Below, in pieces: positions 7,961-16,451 of a stretch of DNA of 29,920 bases. Position numbers and translations under genes: made by a program. Position 1 is the first letter of the stretch. Each line of letters opens with the position of its first letter. This DNA comes from Dehalococcoidia bacterium. GTDB taxonomy: Bacteria; Chloroflexota; Dehalococcoidia; UBA3495. The notes beneath the pieces were generated by a model, which saw nothing but the letters and a program-made list of their open reading frames with translations, was not told the DNA's origin and searched no databases. The DNA lies in contig PCAH01000165.1 of NCBI GenBank assembly GCA_002730485.1, forward strand, positions 1 to 29,920. Direction: 5' to 3'.

Positions 7961-9061
7961 GTGGAGTTCAATATCGCCGTATTAGGTGGCGACGGTATCG
8001 GTCCAGAAGTTACAGAACAGGGTGTTCGTTCTCTGGAAGCCGTGGGCCGCGCATTTGGGCATAGCTTCAATCTTAGCTACGGCGATATCGGCGGTATTTC
8101 CATCGATAAACACGGGATACCCCTGACCGATGAGACACGGGGCCTGTTGGACTCCAATGATGCGGTCCTCTTTGGCGCGGTGGGCGGCCCCAAGTGGGAC
8201 TCTCCCGATGCCAAGGTAAGACCGGAGATGGGTCTGTTGGACATGCGCGCCCACATGGGTGTGTTTGCCAATATCAGGCCGGTGAAGGTCTATCCCTGGC
8301 TGGCCGAGTCCAGTGTCTTCAAGCCTGACGTCATCAATGGCGTGGACATGGTGGTGGTGCGCGAACTGACCGGTGGCCTTTATTACGCCGAGCCCCGGGG
8401 AAGACGCGAAACACCCAACGGTATTGTGGCCGAAGACACCATGCGCTACACCGAGGGCGAGATCGAGCGGGTGATCCGCGTTGGATTTGAACTGGCCCGT
8501 GGTCGCCGGAAGAAGTTGGCTTCAGTGGACAAGGCCAATGTTTTGGAATGTTCACGCCTGTGGCGGACGGTGGCCACCAGACTGGGCGAAGAATATCCCG
8601 ACGTTGAACTGGAACACGTGCTGGTGGACGCCTGTGCCATGCAGCTGATTCAAAAGCCGACTGCGTACGACGTGATCGTGGCTGAGAATACCTTTGGGGA
8701 CATCCTCAGTGATGAGGCATCCATGCTGGCCGCATCCATGGGGTTGCTGCCCTCAGCCAGCCTGGCTGGAGTTCCGGTGGCGGGACAGCGTTCTGGTGGC
8801 CTGTACGAGCCGATCCACGGCACAGCTCCGGACATCGCCGGAAAGGGCATTGCCAACCCCACAGGCTCCATCCTGAGCGTGGCGTTGATGGTCCGTTACT
8901 CTCTTGGATTGACCGAAGAAGCCGCCGCCATTGAAAGAGCAGTGGATAAAGTGTTGGAGCAAAACGCCCGCACCGCAGATTTGGTAACCGGCGGGGACAA
9001 ACACGTCACCACCACCGAGATGGGTGACTTGATCGTGGCCGCTATCGAGAGCGGGAATTAG
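7961..9061 (+). CDS. leuB: 3-isopropylmalate dehydrogenase
   Basis: This 366-residue enzyme performs the NAD+-dependent oxidative decarboxylation of 3-isopropylmalate in leucine synthesis. The N-terminus [13 protein letters not shown], the substrate-arginine region [30 protein letters not shown], the catalytic-lysine segment [14 protein letters not shown], the metal-binding aspartates in [12 protein letters not shown] and the NAD-binding [14 protein letters not shown] are all present. The length is typical of LeuB. The GTG start at 7961 is fixed by AGGAGG (7949-7954) six bases upstream. There are no leuA, leuC or leuD neighbours, so the gene stands apart from the rest of the pathway. Tartrate or isocitrate dehydrogenase paralogues are less likely given the [13 protein letters not shown] block. 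Confidence 0.96.
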   Translation: MEFNIAVLGGDGIGPEVTEQGVRSLEAVGRAFGHSFNLSYGDIGGISIDKHGIPLTDETRGLLDSNDAVLFGAVGGPKWDSPDAKVRPEMGLLDMRAHMGVFANIRPVKVYPWLAESSVFKPDVINGVDMVVVRELTGGLYYAEPRGRRETPNGIVAEDTMRYTEGEIERVIRVGFELARGRRKKLASVDKANVLECSRLWRTVATRLGEEYPDVELEHVLVDACAMQLIQKPTAYDVIVAENTFGDILSDEASMLAASMGLLPSASLAGVPVAGQRSGGLYEPIHGTAPDIAGKGIANPTGSILSVALMVRYSLGLTEEAAAIERAVDKVLEQNARTADLVTGGDKHVTTTEMGDLIVAAIESGN

Positions 9062-9184
9062 GCTCTCTTTCTAGTCCGTGGCAGGCCTGGGGCGATGAAC
9101 GCTCCCATCCCAACCTTCCCCCAAAGTGAGAAGGGGTTTTGGACTCCTTTTCGTCGATTCCAAAGTGTTAGAGGGTATACCCAC

Positions 9185-10180
9185 ATGGGCGAGGACTTAC
9201 TAGTCGCCATATTGGTTTTCTTGGCCAGCGCTGGCGTCGTGATATATTGCGGCGCCAAGCTTGCTGTGTATGGCGACGCTTTGGCAACGTTGACCGGATG
9301 GGGGCGATTGTTCGTTGGCAGTCTGCTTATTGCGCTGGCAACGTCTCTTCCGGAGCTTTCCACAAACGTCTCTGCGGTGAGGCTTGACCCTCCCAACCCT
9401 GGTCTGGCGCTGGGCGACATTTTGGGTTCGAACATGTTGAACATGTTCATCCTGGCTTCAGTCGCTTTGGTGTTTGGGGGTAAGCGATTCTTGGTGCGGG
9501 TTGCGCCGGAACAGCGTTATCTGGTCGTGGTGGCTGCGGCGCTGACGGGATTGGCTATCTTGATGGGCAGTCTCAACTTTGGCGCGTCGGTCTGGGAAGT
9601 CGGCCTTTCCTCAATGGTGTTGTTGGTGGTTTTCGTGCTGGGCATGTGGGTGGTCTACAAGACCAAGCCGGTAGACACCAGGTACGAGGAAGATGACCCT
9701 CACATAAGTCTGACTCGAGCGTGGATCCTCTTTGGTCTCGTCTCAGCGGGGGTGGTCGTATCCGGGTTTTTTCTCGCCTGGAGCACAGACGAGATAGCCG
9801 ATATCACCGGCATAGCGTCAAGCACCCTGGGGATACTTCTGTTGTCGGTGGTCACTTCTATGCCGGAGGTGTCCGCTACTGTTGCTGCTGCGCGTATGGG
9901 GGCGGCAGACCTGGGCGTTGGAGGCCTATTCGGCAGCTGTGGTTTCAACGCGACGATACTGTTTCACTCAGACCTGTTCTATCGGGATGGCATCCTGATC
10001 AATCAAGCGGAGCCAGCGCATCTAGTGGCTGGCGGCGGCGCGGTGGCGATGATGTTGATAAGCCTTGTGTTGATCCTTGGGCGTATCCGGATCAATTCCG
10101 GGTTCATCGTCGCGGGGTTGGCTTTGATGGTTGGCGTGTATCTTACTGGGGCCACCATCGCGGCATCGCTAGGGGAATGA
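9185..10180 (+). CDS. CaCA-family Na+/Ca2+ (cation) exchanger
   Basis: A 331-residue integral membrane antiporter of the YrbG/CaxA type, with about ten hydrophobic helices. Two inverted alpha-repeats carry the ion-binding signatures: ALATSLPELSTN with E57, followed by GDILGSNMLN, and SVVTSMPEVSAT with E228, followed by GGLFGSCGFN. A hydrophilic stretch around residues 160-180 separates the two halves. The frame is open from an ATG at 9095, but those 30 extra residues are polar, lack family features and have no ribosome site. The ATG at 9185, directly before the first helix, is preferred. It probably exchanges Ca2+ for Na+ or H+ at the cytoplasmic membrane. It lies 123 bases after leuB and converges on the lipoprotein gene. 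Confidence 0.88.
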   Translation: MGEDLLVAILVFLASAGVVIYCGAKLAVYGDALATLTGWGRLFVGSLLIALATSLPELSTNVSAVRLDPPNPGLALGDILGSNMLNMFILASVALVFGGKRFLVRVAPEQRYLVVVAAALTGLAILMGSLNFGASVWEVGLSSMVLLVVFVLGMWVVYKTKPVDTRYEEDDPHISLTRAWILFGLVSAGVVVSGFFLAWSTDEIADITGIASSTLGILLLSVVTSMPEVSATVAAARMGAADLGVGGLFGSCGFNATILFHSDLFYRDGILINQAEPAHLVAGGGAVAMMLISLVLILGRIRINSGFIVAGLALMVGVYLTGATIAASLGE

Positions 10181-10225
10181 CGAGAAGAATGAAGTACTAG
10201 GCCCGGTTGGAACGGGGTAGCATCA

Positions 10226-12409
10226 TCACTCTATCCCGAACGCCCGGCGAACGATCCCGGTCAGAAACCTGGAGTCATCCCGCTTACCGAAGCCCGCCAC
10301 AAACTCCAAGCTTTCACGGTAATGGTCTAGGAAGTCGGCTTTGACCTCGCCGTTCCTTGCGCGCTCTCTGAACAAGTTCGCGGATTCACTGAATCTGGCC
10401 TCCAGCCAATCCTCTCCTTCTAGAACAAGCAGGCGGTTCAAGAAGTCGAAGTTGCTCTCCAGGGAAATGGGCAACTCCGACGACCTTTTCCCTCGGTCTT
10501 TGTCGTAGGCGAGGTGAGCCAAGCTCTCAGATACGGTATTGTTTGCCCCCTGCTCGTAGAATTGGGTCAGCAGGTGGGCAGCCTGCCCGGGACTAGAGTT
10601 GATGAGCCGGTAGATAATCCTTGCCGCTGGAGCTAGCAACGGATCGCTGTTTTGTATCAACTCCAGCGAAACATCGACATCACCCGCGAATAACAAGGTT
10701 GTGGCCTCCGGTTGGGCCAGTATGAAACCCTCCAGGGGAAAGGGTGTTTCCAGCAGCAATTGTGCAGTTCCGGCGGGGTCACGCCCGGCTCGTTCGGCCA
10801 CCACCCGGTAGAGCTGTTCCAAGAAAGGTTCATCGACGCGGAAGTTGCCCGATGGCTCGTCAATCAATAACTGAATCCCCGCCCGCATTACGTCTGAGTC
10901 GTTCGATGTGATTCCCAGCTTGAACAGCAGTTCTTCAGGACGGAGGATGACCCTGAGTTGGAAAGGAACCGACGCCATCAGACTGCGGACTGTTGCGTCA
11001 GGGAGGGGCAGGGTAACGGCCTTGGAGGCTGCCAGGTCTCTGTCGCGGAGCAGGTCGAAGAACAACTTCAAATCATTTTCTTGGTCGAAGCCGATTTCGG
11101 ATATGAAGCGTTCAAGCTCGCTGGAACCGTCGTTTGAAGAGACCCTCCCCGCAGCCAATACCGAGTCAACCTTTGAACCGAACACCTTCAGGCGTTCCAC
11201 AAAGGTTGCGGTGGCTTGGAGGGTCTTGCCAGTGGGAAGCTTTGTGCCGCCGGTGAAGAGTTCAACCAGAACCCGGTTTTCGACGGCGGGAAGAAAGTTG
11301 ACCAAGAAAGGTTCGGTAGAGAGCTGGGCGGCCAATTTCGCTGCCCTTTCTGAGGGTGTGCCGATGGCTGGTAGTGACAGGTATTCCAGAGCTGAAGCCA
11401 GTTCCCCTGCCCGGGAATGGGAGAAAACCAGCAAGTACTCCGGGTGGGCCTTGTAGAGGGCGATCTTGTCCTGCAGATAACGTCTCCAGAACTCGAAATT
11501 CTCCTCGTTCTGCGGGTCTCCGATAAGCAGGTCGAATTGGTAGACCAAATCCCGGAGCCGTTCTTGCTCTTCCGTCTCCAGCACGCTCTTGGCGGTGGAA
11601 ATTATCTGCTCCGGCGGGATGGCGGGTTCAAGCGACGGATACTGGCGCAGATCCAGGTGCTCAAATCCCAACCACTTGCCGGTGGCGGTTACGTCCTCTG
11701 GGGACAGGGATTGGAACCAACCTGCAGCCCCGTACCAATCCGCAAAACGCCCAGGTGGCAGGAAGTTGTCCCAGTACTTCCGCAAGATGGGCGGCACCAG
11801 GTTCAGACTCCCTCCTGTGGTGTAGGGCACGTCCGCTTCCAGGTGGTGGAACACCGGCTCTGGATTGTCACTAGATACGCCTGGTAGGTTTCGCAGGCGT
11901 TGTCGGAGCAGCTCAAAGTCGTCGGGAGGTTGGGCCATGAAGGTCAAAATGTCCTGGTGGTACGCCTGCATGGCCTCGGAAGGGTCGTCATTGGAGGTCT
12001 TTTCCCAACTTAGGTCGGATCTACCGGTGACGGGGAACCCGCCCCAATAAGAGTGGCCAAGTTCATGGATCACGCCGATGGGACTAGCTTCACCGACCCC
12101 AGCCCACTCGGAGAATCCGTAGCTGCCGAAGTAGCCCGGCTCACCTTCCATCTGCCGTAGGTCAAGACTGCGCAGCAATGCGGCTCCGGCATCTGTGGGC
12201 TGGTAAAGGGCGATTACGGCATCGAGCCGTTCTTCCACCCATGGGGTTGTGTCTGGGTGCCGAGTGGGTGCTGGGAGCGGAGTGAACTGGGGGGAGGATT
12301 GTACCGGCGCGGTTACGCCGACCGGCGATGTGGACGACGGGGCCGGGGTTGCGCTGGTACACGCGGCAACTAACAGGCTGAGGACGGGTACCAACAACCA
12401 ACGAGACAT
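10226..12409 (-). CDS. Large lipoprotein with HELGH zinc-peptidase motif, family not recognised
   Basis: A 727-residue protein. The N-terminus MSRWLLVPVLSLLVAAC is a lipoprotein signal peptide with lipobox LVAA|C17, followed by a Ser/Thr/Pro-rich linker (about residues 18-50), so the mature protein should be anchored outside the cytoplasmic membrane. VIHELGHSYWGG (H115, E116, H119) is a canonical HExxH zinc site; E145 in DPSEAMQAY, 26 residues on, is a possible gluzincin-type third ligand. The remaining 550 residues look predominantly alpha-helical, with no repeat or domain that I recognise. The gene starts 8 bases after the JAMM-peptidase stop codon, so the two are probably cotranscribed. 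I infer an extracytoplasmic metallopeptidase; substrate unknown. Confidence 0.8.
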   Translation of the reverse strand: MSRWLLVPVLSLLVAACTSATPAPSSTSPVGVTAPVQSSPQFTPLPAPTRHPDTTPWVEERLDAVIALYQPTDAGAALLRSLDLRQMEGEPGYFGSYGFSEWAGVGEASPIGVIHELGHSYWGGFPVTGRSDLSWEKTSNDDPSEAMQAYHQDILTFMAQPPDDFELLRQRLRNLPGVSSDNPEPVFHHLEADVPYTTGGSLNLVPPILRKYWDNFLPPGRFADWYGAAGWFQSLSPEDVTATGKWLGFEHLDLRQYPSLEPAIPPEQIISTAKSVLETEEQERLRDLVYQFDLLIGDPQNEENFEFWRRYLQDKIALYKAHPEYLLVFSHSRAGELASALEYLSLPAIGTPSERAAKLAAQLSTEPFLVNFLPAVENRVLVELFTGGTKLPTGKTLQATATFVERLKVFGSKVDSVLAAGRVSSNDGSSELERFISEIGFDQENDLKLFFDLLRDRDLAASKAVTLPLPDATVRSLMASVPFQLRVILRPEELLFKLGITSNDSDVMRAGIQLLIDEPSGNFRVDEPFLEQLYRVVAERAGRDPAGTAQLLLETPFPLEGFILAQPEATTLLFAGDVDVSLELIQNSDPLLAPAARIIYRLINSSPGQAAHLLTQFYEQGANNTVSESLAHLAYDKDRGKRSSELPISLESNFDFLNRLLVLEGEDWLEARFSESANLFRERARNGEVKADFLDHYRESLEFVAGFGKRDDSRFLTGIVRRAFGIE

Positions 12410-12417
12410 CGACCCGA

Positions 12418-12831
12418 TCAGACGACCTCTAGTGGTTCTTCGGTGACTACGCCGTCGGTGATTTCAAAGATGCGGACCACCGGGTTGTCCATGTCCATCA
12501 GGGAGACGAGGACGTAGCGGACCTCCGGCCAGAGTCCGGCGGTACCGGCGGCGATACGGACGTCGGTGTCGGAAGGGTAGGCCTCGCTGCCGGTATGGGA
12601 GTGGTAGATGGCCAGGAGTTCCCAGTTGTTTTCGCCAGCCTCGGTGTCCACTTGGACCAATTTCCCGGGGTCCATGGAGAACCGGAAGGGACTGGCTTCC
12701 ACGTTGGACATTCGATATGCCTTTGTCACCTGGCCGTCCGGGCCAGCCAGAATGCCGCAGCACTCATTGGGCAGGTCGGCCTTGGAGTGGGCAACCATCT
12801 CGTCGATGAATTCCTGTTTAATCTGGACCAA
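12418..12831 (-). CDS. JAMM/MPN+ metallopeptidase of the Mec (M67) type
   Basis: A 137-residue JAB-domain zinc peptidase. The JAMM signature is complete: E23 (in NECCGIL), H77-S-H79, seven residues, S87, two residues, D90 (HSHTGSEAYPSDTD). The YHSHTxxEAYPSxTD context matches the actinobacterial Mec group, which removes cysteine from the sulfur-carrier protein CysO; a related role with a ubiquitin-like carrier is possible, but no such carrier or cysteine synthase is nearby. The TTG at 12831 is preferred (GGAG 8 bases upstream, family-like N-terminus VQIKQEFIDEMVAH). A TTG at 12900 would add 23 residues that fit poorly, and a minus-strand TATATT at 12866-12861 could place the transcription start between the two. 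The lipoprotein gene follows after 8 bases. Confidence 0.87.
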   Translation of the reverse strand: MVQIKQEFIDEMVAHSKADLPNECCGILAGPDGQVTKAYRMSNVEASPFRFSMDPGKLVQVDTEAGENNWELLAIYHSHTGSEAYPSDTDVRIAAGTAGLWPEVRYVLVSLMDMDNPVVRIFEITDGVVTEEPLEVV

Positions 12832-13039
12832 TCGGTCAACTCCGCTGAGGGTCAGTAGCAAATATAAGTTCGGGAACAAATTTGGGGTGCTGTGCGTCAA
12901 GAGGGATAAGACGCCGCGTTCTTGTGTGAATATAGCAGAGGAATCCTGGGGTGAACAGCGGCATCAAAGATTGGATAAATAGCTACGGGAAAGCGGCAAA
13001 CCTAGATTCACACGGCCCAGCCCCGGAAGGAATTATTAG

Positions 13040-13252
13040 ATGTTTTATTTCAAAGCCTGCCAAAAATGCCACGGAGACATGAGTCTGGAGCAAGACTCCT
13101 ACGGTTCTTTTCTCAAATGCCTGCAGTGTGGAAAGTTCACCGAGGTAAACGGGGCTAACGACCAACGGTCAGTCTTGCACGGGTCAGTGTCCAATGAACT
13201 GGCTGTTCAATCCGCAGATGCAAGAAAGGTGGAGACTGTCTTCGTGGCTTAA
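13040..13252 (+). CDS. Zinc-ribbon miniprotein
   Basis: A 70-residue protein whose first 35 residues form a two-knuckle zinc ribbon: C7-x2-C10 (CQKC) and C27-x2-C30 (CLQC), separated by a hydrophilic turn with the YGSFLKC pattern. The tail is polar and without motif. An AGGAA site (13028-13032) lies 7 bases before the ATG, which supports real translation. It is divergent from the JAMM gene and ends 14 bases from the convergent phosphatase gene. Such short ribbons occur in nucleic-acid-binding and transcription-related proteins. Its function cannot be assigned from sequence. Confidence 0.7.
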   Translation: MFYFKACQKCHGDMSLEQDSYGSFLKCLQCGKFTEVNGANDQRSVLHGSVSNELAVQSADARKVETVFVA

Positions 13253-13266
13253 GGGTTGGCTGGGGT

Positions 13267-13731
13267 CTATGAGGTGCCGGATTGGCCGTTGGCCCATCTG
13301 GCATACTTAAAGACGACCTCTTCTTGCTCGGGTGTCTGAATCGATCCCCGGCGCAATTCCCGCACCCTGAATATCGCTTCATCGGGAACTTCGCCCCGGT
13401 GGACTAGATAACAGGCCAGGACCGTTCCGGTGCGGCCGATCCCTGCATAACAACTGACCGCCACCGGGCGGTGGTCCCTGAGTTGGTCGTCTATGAACTC
13501 GACCATCCTCTGGATCTGCTCCAACTCGGGCGGCGTAAAATCAGGAACCGGCTCAAACATGTCAACCAGGTCCACCTGGTTTCCGGTGTCGGCGGCAATG
13601 GTTCGTTCCTCCATCCTGATCACGGCCCGCACACCCTGGTGGTGTAGGTAAGAGAGGTCTTCAAAACTGGCCGGCCCCTGTGAGCCTGCCAGTTCATTTT
13701 CCAGAACCCAACCAAAGTTCATTACTTCCAA
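13267..13731 (-). CDS. Tyrosine/dual-specificity protein phosphatase
   Basis: A 154-residue cysteine-dependent phosphatase of the DUSP-like fold. The P-loop is SCYAGIGRTGT, with nucleophile C94 and phosphate-binding R100 (C-x5-R intact). The residue before the cysteine is S93, where most family members have histidine, which should change the cysteine pKa. The general acid is probably D57 in the VDLVDMFEPVPD segment or the nearby D64. The N-terminal W-V-L-E-N-E-L-A-G-S segment matches the usual start of this fold. TTG at 13731 (GGAG 5 bases upstream) is favoured; an ATG three codons in is an alternative. It follows the DUF167 gene by about 20 bases in the same direction. The substrate, protein or phospholipid/nucleotide, is unknown. 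Confidence 0.85.
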   Translation of the reverse strand: MEVMNFGWVLENELAGSQGPASFEDLSYLHHQGVRAVIRMEERTIAADTGNQVDLVDMFEPVPDFTPPELEQIQRMVEFIDDQLRDHRPVAVSCYAGIGRTGTVLACYLVHRGEVPDEAIFRVRELRRGSIQTPEQEEVVFKYARWANGQSGTS

Positions 13732-13752
13732 AGCTACTCCAGGTTCTTTAAG

Positions 13753-14058
13753 TTAGTCTATGCCAGTGGCCTCTATCCGAGAGAGGACTTCTGGTGCAGT
13801 CAAAGCTCTTATAGAGACGATCTTGTCTCTGGAGTTATGCCCGCGGATGATCTCTATCCGCGATTTGCTGATTCCCAAAGTTCTGGCCAGGAGCGCGATC
13901 ACCCCGGCATTAGCCTTGCCTTCAGTGGGTGGAGCGGTCACTCTCAGCCGCAGTGTGTCTTCCTCAAACCCGTCCACCTGGTTTCGGGAGGCTCTTGGCT
14001 GGACACGTATCTTCAAAGTTGAGTTTGATTCTGCTGGCTTCCCATTTTGGGTTTCCAT
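13753..14058 (-). CDS. DUF167 / YggU family protein
   Basis: A small protein of about 101 residues with the complete DUF167 signature: RVQPRASRNQVDG, the highly conserved PPTEGKANAGVIALLA, and a C-terminal beta strand with SKSRIEIIRGHNSRDKIV. The family is widespread and its biochemical role is unsettled, so no function is claimed. The ATG at 14058 is preferred; a TTG four codons earlier lacks a ribosome site. It lies upstream of the phosphatase gene with a short gap (probable operon) and is divergent from the crotonase gene. Confidence 0.9.
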   Translation of the reverse strand: METQNGKPAESNSTLKIRVQPRASRNQVDGFEEDTLRLRVTAPPTEGKANAGVIALLARTLGISKSRIEIIRGHNSRDKIVSIRALTAPEVLSRIEATGID

Positions 14059-14178
14059 AATAAGGTCCAAACGTATGAGAGAAGTGTGAGAAAGGTAATT
14101 ATTTGGGCTGTTATTAAATTACCTCTGGTATATTAAGTCCAGCGCCGGGCGAGCGAAACGAGCAAGAGGAGATGTCTG

Positions 14179-14958
14179 GTGGAATATACCAACATCAAAT
14201 TGGAGAAAGAAAATCGGGTGGCGACAATACGACTGAACCGCCCGGATGCCCTGAACGCGCTGAGTCCGGACCTATTGGCCGAGCTATCGTCGGCGCTGAC
14301 TGATGTTAGTGAGGATGAGTCCATCAAGGCTTTGGTGGTGCGGGGTGAGGGACGCTCCTTCTGTGCTGGCGCAGACCTGACCTATGTCCAGACAGCTCTG
14401 GCCGACCCGACCCTGTTGCCTCCGTACATAGCTCAGATCAACGACGCCTTTAATCAGATAGAAAAACTGCCAGTTCCAGCCATCGCAGTGGTGCACGGCT
14501 TTGCCTTGGCGGGTGGTCTGGAACTGATGATGGCCTGTGATATGGCGGTAGTAGCCGAAGATGCCCGCCTTGGCGACCAGCACGTGAACTTTGGCCTGGT
14601 GCCAGGCGGCGGATCCACCCAACGTCTACCCCGCCGGGTGGGTCTGCAACGGGCTATGGAGCTGTTGACCACCGGCAAGTGGATATCCGGCAGTGAAGGT
14701 GTGGAATGGGGGCTGGCCCTCCGTGCTGCTCCAACAGAGAGTCTGGACGAAGAACTGGAGTCGATACTGGAACCGCTGCGCACCAAGAGTCGGGACGGCC
14801 TGGCTCTGGTCAAGTCGGTGACCCTTCGTGGTATGGCTCTTGCAATGGAAGACGGCGTCGCCCTTGAGAGCTTTGCCTTCGCCAAATTCCTGACCACTTC
14901 CCCGCATCCGGCGGAGGGAATCAAGGCATTCTTGGAAAAGCGCCAGCCGGAGTTTTAG
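14179..14958 (+). CDS. Enoyl-CoA hydratase/isomerase (crotonase) family protein
   Basis: A 259-residue crotonase-fold protein. The first oxyanion-hole block is GRSFCAGADL (residues 58-67) and the second is FALAGGLELMMACDM (108-122). Of the two catalytic glutamates of classical enoyl-CoA hydratase, the first is kept (E115) but the second is H135, in LGDQHVNFGLVPGGGSTQRL. A simple hydratase is therefore uncertain; an isomerase, hydrolase or other CoA-thioester reaction is possible. The start is GTG at 14179, 7 bases after AGAGGAG (14165-14171); the ATG at 14172 is out of frame. TATATT at 14129-14134 may be a -10 box, but with a poor -35. The gene stands alone, with metF on a separate promoter downstream. 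Confidence 0.87.
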   Translation: MEYTNIKLEKENRVATIRLNRPDALNALSPDLLAELSSALTDVSEDESIKALVVRGEGRSFCAGADLTYVQTALADPTLLPPYIAQINDAFNQIEKLPVPAIAVVHGFALAGGLELMMACDMAVVAEDARLGDQHVNFGLVPGGGSTQRLPRRVGLQRAMELLTTGKWISGSEGVEWGLALRAAPTESLDEELESILEPLRTKSRDGLALVKSVTLRGMALAMEDGVALESFAFAKFLTTSPHPAEGIKAFLEKRQPEF

Positions 14959-14991
14959 CGGCCTTCTGGGGTGCATTTGTGCCTGGCTAAT

Positions 14992-15019
14992 TTGGCGAAC
15001 ACCTCTAACGTGCTATGAT
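14992..15019 (+). promoter_or_regulatory. Predicted promoter of metF-acpS-nnr
   Basis: TTGGCG (14992-14997), a 16-bp spacer and TATGAT (15014-15019) resemble a housekeeping promoter. The predicted start near 15026 leaves a leader of about 108 bases before metF. Confidence 0.5.
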
Positions 15020-15133
15020 TTGGAGTGATGACCCAAGCCGATCGTTGGTTTTTTCACCAAATTCCATCAGTGGATAAGAGTCTGCCGAACATCCGATCAG
15101 TTCAGTTAGTTCGGCGGTAATTGGATACCCAGC

Positions 15134-16015
15134 TTGAAGATAAAAGACATACTGGCCAAAACACGTCCCGTCTCGTTTGAGTTCTTTCCACCCCGAGTTG
15201 CCGATGGCATACCGGCGGTTTTGGAGACTCTGGACGAGTTGAAGGTCTATTGTCCAGACTACGTGTCGGTTACCTATGGAGCCGGTGGTTCCACGCGTGC
15301 CTTTACTGAAGAGATCACCTTTGAAGCCAAGCGAACGGCGGGCGTCGAGGTCATGGCTCACCTGACCTGCGTTGGCCAAACCAAAGAGGAGATCCACGGC
15401 GTGCTGGAGCGGTTGGACGCGGAGGGTGTGGAGAACATCATCGCTCTACGCGGTGACCCGCCCAAGGGCGCTTCCCAGTTTGTGGCCGTTGACGGTGGCT
15501 TCAAACATGCCTCGGACCTGCTGGAGCATGTAAAGGCCAACTTTGATTTCGGCGTGGCCGCCGCGTGCTATCCAGAAGGTCACACCGAGTCTATCGACCT
15601 TGCTTCAGACCTGAAATACGTTAAACAGAAGGTGGATAACGGGGCCGATTTCCTGGTGACCCAGTTGTTTTATGACAACCGGCACTACTTCGAATTTGTT
15701 GACCGGGCCCGCGCGGCTGGGATCGAGGTTCCAATCGTCCCTGGCGTGCTGCCAGTCTTGAACTCCAGCCAGGTCCGCCGGTTCACCTCCCTCAGCGGGT
15801 CGGAGATACCCCCTGAGTTGGACAAGCTGCTGGATAAATACGCCGATAACAACAGCAGCGCCCTGGATATGGGCGTGGAGTATGCCACCGAACAAGTGCG
15901 TGAACTCTGGGATGCAGGCGTGCCTGGCGTCCATTTCTACGTTCTAAACCGCAGCTACTCGGTTTCCCGAATCCTGGACAACCTCATGATCCCCGGGCAT
16001 CTAAGGCAAGACTAA
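15134..16015 (+). CDS. metF: 5,10-methylenetetrahydrofolate reductase
   Basis: A 293-residue TIM-barrel flavoprotein that reduces methylene-THF to methyl-THF, supplying methionine synthesis. The sequence begins with the family start MKIKDIL and shows SFEFFPPR, the folate/FAD region YVSVTYGAGGSTR, ALRGDPP, LVTQLFYDN and the C-terminal IVPGVLPVLN. The length is that of bacterial MetF. The TTG at 15134 is the only credible start: a TAG lies nine codons upstream in frame and no ATG intervenes, although the ribosome site is weak. acpS follows after 39 bases. No methionine synthase is present in the window. Confidence 0.95.
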   Translation: MKIKDILAKTRPVSFEFFPPRVADGIPAVLETLDELKVYCPDYVSVTYGAGGSTRAFTEEITFEAKRTAGVEVMAHLTCVGQTKEEIHGVLERLDAEGVENIIALRGDPPKGASQFVAVDGGFKHASDLLEHVKANFDFGVAAACYPEGHTESIDLASDLKYVKQKVDNGADFLVTQLFYDNRHYFEFVDRARAAGIEVPIVPGVLPVLNSSQVRRFTSLSGSEIPPELDKLLDKYADNNSSALDMGVEYATEQVRELWDAGVPGVHFYVLNRSYSVSRILDNLMIPGHLRQD

Positions 16016-16054
16016 GCCTGTCTGTCAGGCGTGTCAGCCGGATGATTTAATACG

Positions 16055-16423
16055 ATGCTGACAACAGGCGTCGACATCATTGAGATTCCCCGCATAAAGC
16101 AGACGCTTGACCGGTACGGTGACCGGTTTCTACAGCGTATCTTCACCCCAGACGAGATTGCCTACTGCCGTGGCCGCGCGCCAAACCTGGCCGGCCGTTT
16201 TGCCGCCAAAGAAGCAACGATGAAAGCCCTGGGTACCGGCGTGCGCGGCGTAAGCTGGAAAGACATCGAGGTTGTTAGAGCCGATAGCGGCGCTCCCAGC
16301 GTGAAGCTCCACGGCCGGGCCAAAGGTCGGGCAGAACGGCTGCAGGTCAGCGAATTATCCCTGAGTATATCCCATTCCAGAGAGTTTGCCGTTGCTTTTG
16401 TAGTTGCCCAGCGGGAAGATTGA
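16055..16423 (+). CDS. acpS: Holo-[acyl-carrier-protein] synthase
   Basis: A 122-residue 4'-phosphopantetheinyl transferase that moves the arm of CoA onto ACP. The two family signatures are present: GVDIIEIPRI at residues 5-14 (metal-binding Asp) and AGRFAAKEATMKALG at about 46-60 (metal-binding Glu and the catalytic Lys region), followed by LSLSISHSREFAVAFVV near the C-terminus. The length is normal. The ATG at 16055 has only a weak ribosome site. acpS followed closely by nnr is a common bacterial arrangement and supports both calls. Confidence 0.95.
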   Translation: MLTTGVDIIEIPRIKQTLDRYGDRFLQRIFTPDEIAYCRGRAPNLAGRFAAKEATMKALGTGVRGVSWKDIEVVRADSGAPSVKLHGRAKGRAERLQVSELSLSISHSREFAVAFVVAQRED

Positions 16424-16451
16424 TAGGGGAACATCAGCTGGGGATTATCAG

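Noticed and set aside
9095..9184. 30-residue N-terminal extension of the cation exchanger
   Set aside because: Polar residues unlike the family, no ribosome site, and the DNA contains an imperfect inverted repeat; the ATG at 9185 fits better.
10195..10220. Possible terminator between the exchanger and lipoprotein genes
   Set aside because: Only a 4-bp CCCG/CGGG stem and no T-tract could be found.
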